DNA of 64,000 nt from Cordylochernes scorpioides. Taxonomy: Eukaryota; Arthropoda; Arachnida; Pseudoscorpiones; Chernetidae. The stretch lies in the NCBI GenBank assembly GCA_030710605.1, contig CP092882.1:16552062-16616061 (forward strand). The letters run 5' to 3'. The notes below the pieces were generated by a model, which ran no database searches, was not told the origin of the DNA, and saw nothing but the letters and a program-made list of their open reading frames with translations. Positions 1 to 13,300 of this stretch are shown one piece after another (position 1 is the stretch's first letter; each line of letters opens with the position of its first letter). The translations under genes were made by a program, and so were the position numbers.

Positions 1-298
1 AATGCTATTTTCTGAATAACAGTTTTAATATATATATTTAAATTGAACCTAACGAAAAACTCATAATTATGGGTAATTCTTCGTAAAATGTATTCAGCGA
101 AGATCATATGATTCAAGAACTGTTAGAAAAAAGGTATCGCTATAGATCAATGATATTATACAAACGAATAAGATAAAGGTTTATACATATTACAAAAGAA
201 AAGGTAATAGACAATTAGCGCATATTCAAACACAATAATGATATAAAAAATTGAGCAACAATTTTCTACTGCCCTTACTGCAATGATAAAATAATGGG
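1..298. other. No feature recognised
   Basis: AT-rich; I find no peroxidase tail exon here on the minus strand. A short inverted repeat follows at 299-385 (gggagggcctgac / gccaggccctccc). Confidence 0.6.
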
Positions 299-898
299 AG
301 GGCCTGACTCATTAGTGGTGAACCTTCCCAGAGACTAAGAAACCGCTGGGAGGGTTTACCACTGATGAGCCAGGCCCTCCCAATAATTTATCATTGAAGA
401 AAGAGGTGTTAGAAGATTGTTTCATTTTAAAAAGAAACATACGCGCCTAAAATAGCTTCAATTTCTTATAACAAATGGTGCGCTAATGCATCATATTTAA
501 AAATTAATCAACAAAATATTTGACTTCAAAATATCAATGAATATTTGAAATAAATTTAAAAAGCAATATTTTCATAGCAAGTCTGGTGGGCTGGAGTCCA
601 GTCGCGCGTAAGGACTTTTTACAAATTTTGAAATATTTATACTTGGAAGAAACATCTATGGAAGAGTTTTTTTAACTCGAAATGTTCCGAATAAATTTTG
701 ATGAAGAAACCTTTTGGGTGGTACTTGTAGTAATTTTGTGCTAGTAATTTTTAATAAGAGAGAGCCTGTGTATTTCATTCCGATTAAAAGATGGTATTCT
801 AGTATTTCATGGTCCTTTTCTATAAGGAAAGAAAGAACTAAATGTAACAAGATATGAGAATAAAGAGGATTGACATAGAGGAAGGTTACCCAGAAATT

Positions 899-1136
899 AT
901 TTGAAAGAGTAAAAATAAAAATCAGGTTAAAAAGTTTCTTTAAATTTTGAATTTGCAAGATTTCGAGCAAATATGCTGCTCTTCAACGGGCTAAAAACTT
1001 TTTCAATTATTTTTGTATAATTATTATTTAGAGATTGTACATAGAGTATTAGCCCGTAGAAGAGCAGTATATTTACTCGAAATCTTGCAAATTCAAAATT
1101 AAAAGAAAATTTTTACCTGATTTTTACTCTTTCAAA
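899..1136. repeat. Fold-back repeat
   Basis: Arms ttgaaagagtaaaaataaaa...ttgcaagatttcgagcaaat and their inverse; loop with agagattgtacatagag. A related shorter fold-back is at 24370-24477. Confidence 0.85.
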
Positions 1137-1264
1137 AGAGGACGGTCTTTATCTAACAGTGGTCTAACAGGAATTGAAAGTAAATGATTAAATGACTTCA
1201 GAAAGGATTCATCACTTAAACTCTGTACTTGAGGACTCTTGGAATGTGATCCCGGGACACCTAC

Positions 1265-1370
1265 CAGTTGGTAGCGCGGATAAAGGCGAGAGGCTGGAGC
1301 CGGACAATTCCTTCAGTGTTGTCACACATGAGACGGGCCAAACTGGACTTTCGGATCTCATCCAGCTGAT
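1265..1370 (-). CDS. Peroxidase exon 15, penultimate coding exon
   Basis: Encodes [19 protein letters not shown] and [16 protein letters not shown]. The exon reaches a gtaggt donor at 1264, the same donor word used by exons 2, 5, 12 and 14. Reading through that donor gives an immediate TAG at 1263-1261. I prefer the splice reading, because the family normally adds a short tail with one more Cys after this point. No such tail is visible in 1-1260. Confidence 0.82.
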
Positions 1371-4300
1371 CTGAACACACACATGTGTGTATTTGGATAA
1401 CCGAGAAATCACAATGTGTATTATGATGAAGAGGATAAAGATGAAGGTGAAACATGTCTTCATTAGAGTATCATTAATGCAAGCTTTCGACAATTCTACA
1501 CCAGATTTACAAGCTGTTAAAGAAGGGAGAAATACAAAATCATTGTATTTTGATGATAGCCTAATAAATCAATTCTTCATTATTATATATCTTTGGTATT
1601 ATCTTTAATGTACTTTATTGGTCTCAATCAAATGGGTCACTAAGGTGAGATTGATAAATGATGAGATAAATCAAAATAATTCAGTTTTTCTGTTCCACTA
1701 GATGGCGCTCTGCCATCTAAAAAGCACATGTGTTCCTGGTCAGGATATGCCTTCATTATTTTTAATATTTTCATATATACAGTATAATCTCCCTATAAAG
1801 GACACCTAATTGCAGAGCCAAAGTATCCTTTAGGGAGAGGTGTCCTCTTACCGGAGATGACTAAATTGTAATAATGGTCATTTTTCAAATGAAAACTATA
1901 CTTTGTGGAGAGGTGTCAGCTAGCGGGAGGTTCTTCTGTATAAAAAAAAAAACAATGGTTGCCTGTAAAGTCGGTTTTACGGGCGAAGATTTTACGTGAC
2001 AACGGTAGAATATTTATTGATATGAATATATTTAAATTGCACAATAGGAACAAGGAATTGAATGAAAATAAGAATTGCACAAATTTTAACTATATAAATA
2101 TATTTTGTTTACTAAAACATTGTACATGTAAACTTAAACTTAACTAATTCCTATTTGAGTGATTTTGTTGAGGATAGGACGATGATAGGAGAAATATGAA
2201 ATGAAAGGAAGTGTTTCTGCTGTAATGTGTCTTGCGAAAGTCAAGTCGATAGTTGTTCCTTTTAACGTAGTTGACTTAGAAACGTTTGATACGCAATCAA
2301 GATTATACGTATTTTTCATGAAATTAAGAAACGAGTTGTCAGGCTTTACGTTTTTGTTAAAATCACCACACAGAAGAATCGGTATACTAGAATCAACTTG
2401 CACGAACGGTGGCACGTACTGGCTGTTGTGAATGTACGGACCGAGTCCTTGCCATAGTAACATTCCAATATCCTGCATACTAGCTCCTGGATGAATATAT
2501 ACAGCACCGAGTATAAACTTGAAGCTAGTATTAGCGGCGAAGCAAGTAACTTCAGTCATGCACATGTCACCCTTGGTTTTAATGACACGAGTTACGTCTG
2601 TAATCGCAACTTGGAACACTTCCGCCGTAGATGTCGATGATAATTTACGATAGATCGCCACTCCACCAGCCGCGTTGGTATTTGAAAATCAAAACACTTA
2701 TTCAGATCGAAGGTTCAAATTTTTGCTAAATAAATTTGAAATTAAATAAAATTTGTAATTGTAAATGATGAAGTTGAAAATTAAAACATTTACTTAAATT
2801 AGATGTTAAAATTCTTGCTCAACACAGTTTAAATAAAGTTTTCTTATATCTGCCACTTTTTCTTAATATTTGTAATTTTAAAGAATCAATTCGAATATCA
2901 AAACATTTATTCAGATTGAAGGTTCAAATTTTTGCTAAATAAATTTGAAACTATTTAAAATATGTAAAATAATAATTAATTAATTAATTAATTTTAAACT
3001 AATAATTTACTTAACACTATCAACATGCGCCGATCAAGCATGCGCCGATTCAATGCGCCTAATTCTCTAGCGCTGCGCGCGCAGCTGCGCGCGCAGCACT
3101 CTCGTTCGGTGACTCATCGTAACGTTACCGGGCGTTACACTTTTTCATAAGTGACTCCCAGCCGCAACCTAATTTAAGACGTTGTCGCGTCAAAAGAAAA
3201 CGTCAATATACACCTATCCCCCGATTTACACGGTACTTGTTTTACACGTTTTCGCTTTTCACGGTTTTCCAAATAAGTTTTTTTTTTATCGCACTATACT
3301 AAATGCTACTGTGATTGAACACATGCGCTGTGTACACATCTCACGAGGAATCCCGAGCTTATGTGCTGACTACATATTTTAACCTATCAATGCATTTTAT
3401 TTCTGTGTACACCTATCCCCCGATTTACACGTTTTTCTCAGGAACGTATCTACCGTGTAAATCGGGGGATAGGTGTATATATACAGGGTCCATTATGAAA
3501 GTAATGAGCATAATGTTATTGTGACGCGACGATAGATGGCAGCACGGTGAAACCGTGGGAAATTTGGTGGAGGGATATGCCCTTTCAATCCATCCGGTCG
3601 TCAGTTGAGTTCGAGCAGTGTGAGGGGAGATACATGCCTCCGCTTGAAGTGTGTTTTCAACTTTTGTAACATAGCGCGATGGAGCGTTCGCTTGAACAAC
3701 GATACGCCATAAAGTTTTGCGTGAGGCTTGGAAAAAATGCAACTGAACCATTCCAGATGCTGCAAAAAGCCTTCAAGGACGATTGCATTTCAAGATCACA
3801 GTCTGGGAAGTGGCACAAGGCGTTCAAGGAGGGCCGGGAGGAGGTCGCCGACGAACCCCGTTCAGGACGCCCAACAACGGCCAGAACTGACGAGGACGTG
3901 GATCGTGTGCTCTAAGTTTTGCGTACCGACCGTCGATTAAGCATCCAGCAAATTGCTGACACATTACACATGTCTACATTTGTGGTACATGGGATAGTGA
4001 CCGAGGATCTGCAAATGCGTAAGGTCTGTGCGAAGCTTGTGCCGAAAGTGTTGACGCAAGACCAGAGAGAACTTAGAGTTTTGCGCTGTCAAGAATTGTT
4101 GGATTTGATTCAAAATGAACCGAGCTTTCTGAACTCTGTAGTAACCGGAGACGAATCCTGGATGTTTGAATACGACCCAGAGTCGAAAAGGCAGAGCTGT
4201 GCATGGCACACAAAATCATCCCCACGCCCCAAGAAAGCGCGAATGAGCAAGTCGCGCATTAAAACGATGATCATTGTCTTCTTTGACATCCGAGGAATAG

Positions 4301-7300
4301 TCCATTGTGAGTTTGTACCGCAGGGACAAACTGTAAACTCAGTCTTTTACCTGGAGGTGCTCAGGAGATTGAAACGCCGGATCTCACGCGTGAGGACTGA
4401 CATTAAAGACACGGTCAAGCTCCACCATGACAATGCCACCAGCCACACAGCCTTCATGATAACCAACTTATTGGCCCGGAGCAACACCTCGGTGATCCCT
4501 CTCACCCCCCTTACAGTCCCGACTTAGCTCCATGTGACTTCTTTTTGTTTCCGCGACTCAAGGGAGAAATGAAAGGAAAACATTGGGAAACCGTGGAAAA
4601 CATCCAACACCATGTTACAACGTTCCTGAGAAGCATTCCTGTCGAGGAGTTTCAGGAGTGGCAAACGCGTCTCCGCAAGTGTATTGATGCAGGAGGAATG
4701 TATTTTGAAGAATATTGAACATTTGCACAAATTACGAACAATAAATGTATTTTGCCAGTAAATGCTCATTACTTTCATAATGGACCCTGTATGTACCTAG
4801 AAAGGAATCTCTCCCTTTTTAATTATGCATCAGAAATGATACATTATGTTCGTCACCAGATATTTTATCAATCAACAATTGTAATGTAAAAAAATATAAT
4901 CTGAAAATATATATACAGTAGAACCTCCATTAGAGGACACTTACGCTAGAAGACACCTCTCTGTAAAGGACAATTTTCATTTGCAAAATTACCATGTTTA
5001 CTATTTAGAAACTCCCCGGTAAGAGGACACCTCTCCATAAAGGACACTTTAGCTCTGCAATTAGGTGTTGTCCTTTACAGAGAGGCTCTACTGTATATAT
5101 GTGTATAAATATATATGACGCTAAGTTAATGATGATATTTAAATTACAAGAGAAGTAATCGCCAGACAACATCTCGAAGAAGGAATCAAAGCTAAGGGCG
5201 ACGAGATTCTTTATTTGTGTGGTATAATCTTGGCAAGCTTTCGGACTATGACATCCTTTAACAGGCTACTATACAGGCTACTATACAGGCTACTCCTGTT
5301 GAAGGACATCATAGTCCGAATTTTAGCCAAGATGATACTGCATAAATAAAAGAAATTCGTCGCCCTTAGCTTTGATTTCTTCATCAAGATGATATTTAAA
5401 TGTAGCCTAACATAGTTAAGTGTCTATCCATGATAAAATTGTGAAAAAGTTTTAAAATAGCAAATATTCTCTCACAATGAGTTTCTTTTTGTTAGAAAAC
5501 GCTAGCTTTCAAGCGATAATCGCTCTTCAACGGGCTCGGGCTATTATCGCTTGAAAGCTAGCGTTTTGTAATAAAAAGAAACTCATTGTGAGAAAATATT
5601 TGTAATTTAAAAAATATATAGTTAAGTGTCCTTGTGTACAGAGAGAGAGAGAGACCTACCTGGACTGAGGGAAGACTCCAATCCACCGTTTTCATACCAG
5701 AAACGATCCCCGTGCATCAGTCTCCGGAACTGTTCAGCAATAAGACAGGCGAATGTCGGACCAAGGGTGGCATCAGACAGAGGTCGTTCAGCAATTCCAG
5801 CCGCCCATATGTCGATATCGTCCACGTTCCTGAAGCAAACATTTCACCTTCACCTGTGGTGGCATTGAATAATTCCATTGCAGTAAGGGCAGTAGAAATT
5901 GTTTGATTTTTAAAAGAATCATACGCGTCTATAATAGTTTCAAATTTTCATAACAGATGGCGCGCTAATGTATCATTTAAAAATTAAGTCATTTATCTAT
6001 TTAACTTCACTCATAAAATTACCCGTCTCTATTTTAGACATTGTGCACTATATATTGTAAAATGTTGGTCTCTGATTTAAAGAGTAGTGCTTCTATTTGG
6101 GTATGATACAGGGGAAGTGAGGAATGAAAATTGGAAACACTTGAAATGTAGATCTGGAAAGGAAAATGTGAAATTGAGGAAATATAGGTTAGCAGAGCTT
6201 TTCAATTATTCCTAGTACATGTGGCCCAGACCATGATAATCATGGTGGGTAGAAATTGGTCTATATTCAGGAATCAAAAGCAAAATGTATATAGATCTTA
6301 GAAGCCACAGAAGCTATTAAGAACCCCCCATTCATACTCAAAAGACACAATCTCCAAAAAAAAAACAATATAGAATAATAATTTATAATATTTAAACATT
6401 AACCTCTGATTGCAACCTAAACAAACCTTCCTATATATATTAAATAATACAATAGTTATGTAAATTTAATCCTATGTTTCCATATAATTACGTATTTACA
6501 AATAATTACAAAAACTATAACAAGACTCAGAACGAAACACGAAAAAGGAATGACAATACATCCAGATGGCACAAGAACCTAAAGGACATGCAACAACTGT
6601 CCTGGTGTGGAACTAACACCTATCCACATATTCTCATGTCCAGCATTGGCCGCAACCTTGCAGAAAATTAATATAGACCCAGAGCAGCAGCTTTACACTC
6701 CCAAGATGGTGGACATTTCTGCTGCTGTGATAGAAATGCATGGAGACATCTGAGGCTCTTCATTGGGCACAACAATAAAGAAAATTTACATGGACCCAGA
6801 ACAGCAGCTTTACACACCCAAGATAGAGGACATTGCGACTGCTGTGATAGAGATGTATGGAGACATCCGAATCTCTTCATTGGACACGACAACAACAAAA
6901 ATGTATTTACGAATTACGTATGTATATATATAGACCACCATCTCTCCTAATAATTTAACCATTCAATACCTCGTAATATAGTCCACAATAGATGCAGATG
7001 ATGGGGTTTAACGAAATATCTTTTTTTTACATTTTGAATCACTAAAATAATTTACGCAAAAAGAAACTATTCAATTATAGAAACATTTTGTACGTTCGGC
7101 TATTCTATTCTGTTATAGTTTTCCCAAATGAGAGTTTCCGCGGCAGAATCCAATGGCAGAGATCCAAACGCGGAGGACTTGCCGGTATAGAAGTCTGAAC
7201 TTCTCCACAGCCTCTGGATGCAGGAATTCAGCCAACTCCTCAAAGGACTGAGCAGGCTTGAGTCCGCAAGCTCTCCTCCAGGCGTTATAGCCTGGAAGTC

Positions 7301-10300
7301 CGTGGTCTCTTCCTCGCTGGATGTTCAGGGATGCCAAGTCCAGACCGAAGGTTTCCCCAGTGGCCTGGAATAGATGATGGGTGACCTGCAACACACACAT
7401 TAGAGAACTTCAAACAACTCAAATATCAACGTTCTATGCCGCATTTTAACCCTATATGGACAGATGTTACTATTTTGTAACGTTTGAAAATAAGGCCAAC
7501 ATGATAATTTTTGATAAAATGATGACATATACCATAATTAAAAGTTTTTAAAGCTTTCCTCATACATGGCACGAATGTACAGCCCCTTACTTGGGTTGTG
7601 AGGAAGTGGTCAAATCTCTGTGCAGGCTGGACTACCATCTACCATGGACCTACTTGGGTTGTGAGGAAGTGGTCAAATCTCTGTACAGGCTGGACTACCA
7701 GTCCACGAAGGAAGCGGTCCACATATCCCTCCCGGCTCAACATCTCCGGGTTGAAGAGTTGTGTGAAGAGCTGGACCTCTTCGTTGACTGATCCGTCACT
7801 TTCCACCAGCGCCACAAGTCCCTGTACAGACACGAGTAAGATGTAGGAGGATGTGTGTATAGGTGATTTCAACATTTCCACAACGTTAGATCGCGAATGA
7901 AATGATATTACTAACCTGCACCAGGCTGTGACCAAATCGATAGGCTGCAGTGGCAAAGACATTCAGGATAGTGGGATTGATGGAAGTATCGTAGTTTCTC
8001 TTATAGCCTCGGGGCTTGAGGTCCATGTTGAAGGATTTCATAATCCTCCGTCCTGAACACACAATCCTTTTTTTAAACAAGATCTTCATTCAATATATTA
8101 ATCCATTGTATCTAATTAAAATGAATAATTAGGGAACTTGGTAGAGGAGGGGCATAATAATATCGTCAATTATAGATAGCCACAACTAGGAAAAGAATTC
8201 CGCATTGCGCATTTTCTTCTGTAAAACTATTGTCACTGATTAATTATTTTGAAAATAGGGCAATCCATAAATAAATCTTTAATTAAAAAGGCCTATGTTG
8301 ATTTATTATTGTAAATGCTTTGTTATAAAATGAAAGTATTTAAAAGCACGAATTTTTCTTTTATACATAATACAAACTTCTACTGTCCTTACTGCACAGT
8401 AAGGATAGTAGAAGTTTGTATTGAATATAAATGAAACATTCATGCTTTTAAATCCTTTCATTTTATATATATATTAGGAAAAAAGATTTTCTGCTGATTT
8501 TGATTATCTTGAGAATTATGCTATGGTAATGCAGTCGTGGTTAAAATCTTGAAAGTATAATAAAAATAGTAAATATTAGAAATAGCTTTAATTGAGCTTA
8601 TGGAATATAGAAAACATAATTTGAGAAAGGTATGCCTGACTTAAGGCGTAAGAATAAAAAAATTAAAAACTTATTTACATAATGTACAAAAGGTTTGAGC
8701 CGGCCATCGGGAAATATCTTTATTTACGGTGCTGTTAACCAGAATGAGTAGCCGGCCATCGGAAAACAACAATAGGTTATAAAGGTAAAGCGCGACCTCT
8801 GGCGGTCGATTTAACAGAGAGAGAGAATAGTTTAATCTATGAAATTAAATTTTGATATAAATAATTTTTCTATAATATCTATAACATCATATATATAGAT
8901 GGCGCGTTATTGCTTTGTGTGAATACTTTGTTGTTTGTGTTATTTTATCAACTAAAATATTTGGCATTGTCACTACCCCTTACCATTCTTGTAGATTATC
9001 ACTTGTAAAAGATTACCACGTTTTGCATTCAATAGATTTTGTTAATAAATTATTTTTAACTTAAATATTTTGGAATACTAGTCTTCTCTACCGTGACAAT
9101 ATTGTGAAAATGGATACCGATTCTTCAAAAAGCCCAAACCTATATGTAAATAACCAAATGGGGCTATGGAACACTTGTAAATGCAAAAATCGAACTGCTT
9201 TCTACATATGTTGATATTAAAAATAAAGAAGACATCTCCTGACCACGAGCACATGTGCTTTTTAGATGGCAGAGCGCCATCTAGTGGAGCAAGAATAAAC
9301 TAAACGTTTATTTAGCTTGCTCCGTGATATTTGGCCAACCCAATTTCTTGATAAATAAAAAAAAAAACATCCACGAACGTGTTTCGCGCTGTTGGCGCTC
9401 GTCAGCATGGAGTAGGCTGTAACCACTGCATCCAAAAAGATTTTTTGGTCCCAATGGCTTCTTGAGAAATCAAGAAATGGGTATTTAAGGTATTTTAATA
9501 TCAACACCTGACCCACTTATCTTTTATTTTTTCTATTGTTTTCTCATTTATAGATATGTGGTGTACTTATGGTAAAAGCAGTCGCCAACTACTACCCACC
9601 ATGATTATCATGGCTGCCTATACCACGTGTACTAGGGATACTAAAAAATTATGATAAAAACATCCAGGAATTAATTTTTTCTAGTTTTCGGAATTAACGG
9701 GTCTTCTTCTATAGAAAAACTTAAGAGTTAAGATGAAGTTTTGCTCGATTTGATACATATTTTAAAACAACATAAAGCAAAATATTTAGTCTACTTTTTC
9801 CTAATGGCGATTAATTCACCATTTTTTTACGTGATGGCGACTGATTTAATTTATTTCTTTAAACAAAAGTTGAGTTTAATTCTACCCACCGACAATCAAT
9901 GGCAGATACTCGTTGTAAGTAATGTGCTGCATCATGGCGATGATGATCCTCCTGGTCTCCTGGAAGAGGATCTCGTCCGTCCATCCTGGGTTGAGGTTGG
10001 ACAGTTCCCCAGCGATCCTGTTGTGTTCCCGCAGCCAGATGGTATGCATGACAGCCAGGCTGGTCTGCTCGTTTACACGGGAGTCTCCTGCAGCACATGG
10101 GACGTCAGACATCTACAAAAGAGTAGATCATCAGTGAATTCAAGCTAGAACATGTGTTAGAGCATTTTCATAACCTGCAGCACTTGGGACATCAAGCATC
10201 TACAAAAGGGTAGATCATCGGAGAATTCAGGCTAGAACATGTGTTAGAGCATTTTCATAACCTGCAGCACATAGAGCATCAAACATATACAAAAGGGTAG

Positions 10301-13300
10301 ATCATCGGAGAATTCAGGCTAGAACATGTGTTAGAGCATTGTCCTAACCTGCAGCACATGGGGCATCAAACATCTACAACAAGTAGATCATCGGAGAATT
10401 CAAGCTAGAACATGTGTTAGAGCATAGTCCTCACCTGAAGCACATGGGACATCAAGCATCTACAAAAGGGTAGATCATCGGAGAATTCAGGCTAGAACAT
10501 GTATTAGAGCATTGCTCTAACCTACAGCACATGGGACATCAAGCATCTACAACAAGTAGATCATTGAGGAATTCAAGCTAGAACATGTGTTAGATAGAAC
10601 ATTGTCCTAACCTGTAGCACATGGAACGTCAAACATCTACAGATCGACAGGGGATTCAAGCTAGAACATGTTTTAGAGCATTGCTCTAACCTACAGCACA
10701 TGTCACTGTGTATCAAATATCTTTCAGAGTTATTGTCTCAATCCCAAAGGCAAATTTGTTCACACTTAGTTATTTCGTATGTCTTCACTAAAGGTTACTG
10801 TAATATCTTTCAGAGTTATAGTCTGAATCCCGATATACATGCTAAAAGGTACAACTTCCTTAAGTTTTGTCTATGAATGTATATAAGGCTGGGTCTCTGC
10901 AAAAGATCGAAAAAAATTATAAATAGAATATTTTATTTTCCAGAAAGGTATAAAGAAATTATTTCTTACTAAATTAATTTCACAATATATATATAATACT
11001 CTTTTTCATATATTTATTTTATTGTTTTTATATTTTTGTTTATACAAGGTGGGATCAATAAATAAGGTGAATTATAATTTATTTAAAAAAATAAGAACGA
11101 TATTAAAAATTAGGACTTGATTTATTCAAAATAATCACCTTGGCTTTCTATACATCGTCTCCATCGTTCTGGAAACTTGTAAATACCCTCTTTATAAGCA
11201 CTCTTAGGAAGCGTGTGAAAAATTCTTGCACCACATTCTGAACATCTTCATCCGAGTCAAATCGCTTTCCCTTTAACTCCTTCTTTAGTAGTCCAAAAAG
11301 GAAATAGTCAGAGGGGGCTAGGTCTGGACTATATGCAGGATGTTCTAAAACTTCTAAACCTAATTTAATTATTGTAGATACAGTTTTACATGATGTATGC
11401 GGCCTTGCATTATCATGAAGGAAGAGAACACCTTTACTAAGCTTCCCTCTTCTCTTTTGTTTCTTATACCGGGCTTTAGCTTATTTACAAGAATGTCACA
11501 ATAAAGGTCGCTGTTCATACGTTGCCTTGAGGATAAAAAATCAAGACAGATCGGTCCATCAACATCCCAAAAAATTGTTAACAAAACTTTACCGGCCGAA
11601 CGTTGAGACCTGAGGAACATGTAATTCGTCCATTGTTGAACTCGTTAACCCATTTATAAATGTTTTTTGAGACAAACAAGACTCACCATAGATATTTTTC
11701 ATTCTTTGGCATATTTGAGATGTTTGAATACCTTCTCCATTCAAGAAACGAATAACTGCACGTTGTTCAAGCGTGGTGCAATCCTTCAAGGGAGCTTCCA
11801 TTTTTGTTTATTTAGAAGTCTCGCGCCGCGCGTAGAAAAAAAGAACAGAACACCTTAAATAGTCTCTCGATGTTATATTTTAATATTCTGTGGTTTAAAT
11901 TATTTTTGCTTTTTTAATTTTCAAGAAATAAGATAATTCACCTTATTTATTGATCCCCCTTTGTATATACCCTTAATAATTAATTTTATATATCCTGAGG
12001 CATACGATACAAACAGCTATCATACTTGGACTGACCCACCTCAATCCTACATCTATGGCCAGACTCAGCATGGAACTTCCTGGTCAACTGGTTCAGTTCA
12101 GTAATCAAAACAGGACGCGAGTAAAAGCGCTCAACACTAGTCCATACTAGTGAGCTGGACTCTCCGGGTAGTTGGTGTTCTGCGCTCCCTGGGTTATAAA
12201 TATCTCTCTATATTTTATATATTTATAGAGAGAGAGAATTATTTATAATCTTTAAACACTGGTTTTATAATATATATATTTTATAATATAATAAATTTTA
12301 ATTATTTTAATATTCAAGTGTACTTGTATTTTTATAATTAAAAAGGTTGTAAATACTTTATATAATATTTAAATCACACACACACACAACAGATATAATC
12401 TCTACGTTTTCGGCCTTATAAAGCTAGAGTGACGTATCTGCTCACGTGTTTTATTTCATAATACAAACATCCTCGATAAAGATAGGCGAGTTTCCCTTCT
12501 AATATAAAACGAATAAATATTTCAAAATCGACAATATATACATTTCAATATTCATATAACTCTGCCTTTGCCAGTCCCAAGCCCGGGTGAAAAAGGAGGA
12601 GGGGGAGCAGTAAGAAGCTCAATAAAAACCAGGGCTCAGCTGGCCCGGCTGATAGTACCCTGTAAGGGCTCCTAATCCAGGGGTACAGGATGAGCAGCGT
12701 TTGTACTCCATGTTAGGAGCAGCTGCACATGGCGTCTGTTCCTCATGTCAGAGGCGGCCATTTCTTTTGGAGCTAAGTCGGTCTGCCACTGAGTAGTGCT
12801 TCCAGTCTTAACGACAAAGGCAGACGCATTCTACTTCACTCAGTCATGATGATTGTCAAACAGACACCATCAAGGGTCACAACTTGATACCCTAATATGA
12901 TTGAGTGGAGATAATAAAGAAGCAGAATATTCATATATATTATAAATATTTCCAGTACCTGCTTTGAAACAGACTTGGTCCTCTTGGAAGCAGCCATTGT
13001 TGGAGTCAATGGGAAGAGTCTCTTGGTTGTGGATTCTGCTGGCAATCAGACGTCCTGGCATAGAGCACCATGGGTTGACATTGTCGTCGACACTCAGCTT
13101 GGTGACAACTCACCTTGTCGGAAACTGCGGAGAGCATTGAGCTCGGCGTCACTGGAGCCGTAGACGTTGGAAGCATCGATGAATGATGTGATCTGATTGA
13201 TCTGCTGCCTCGGTCCTGAGAACACAGAACGTCAATCAGGAAACTTTCTTCTGAAAAAGGGATATTCAAGACAAACTTGGAATTTCTATCTTGTAGATTT

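Noticed and set aside
5240..5320. CTGTTGAAGGAC...GTCCGAA blocks as hammerheads (also 980, 5510, 15362, 24980)
   Set aside because: The invariant A6 of the core is T in all of them and no cleavage triplet follows; kept only as a loose relative.
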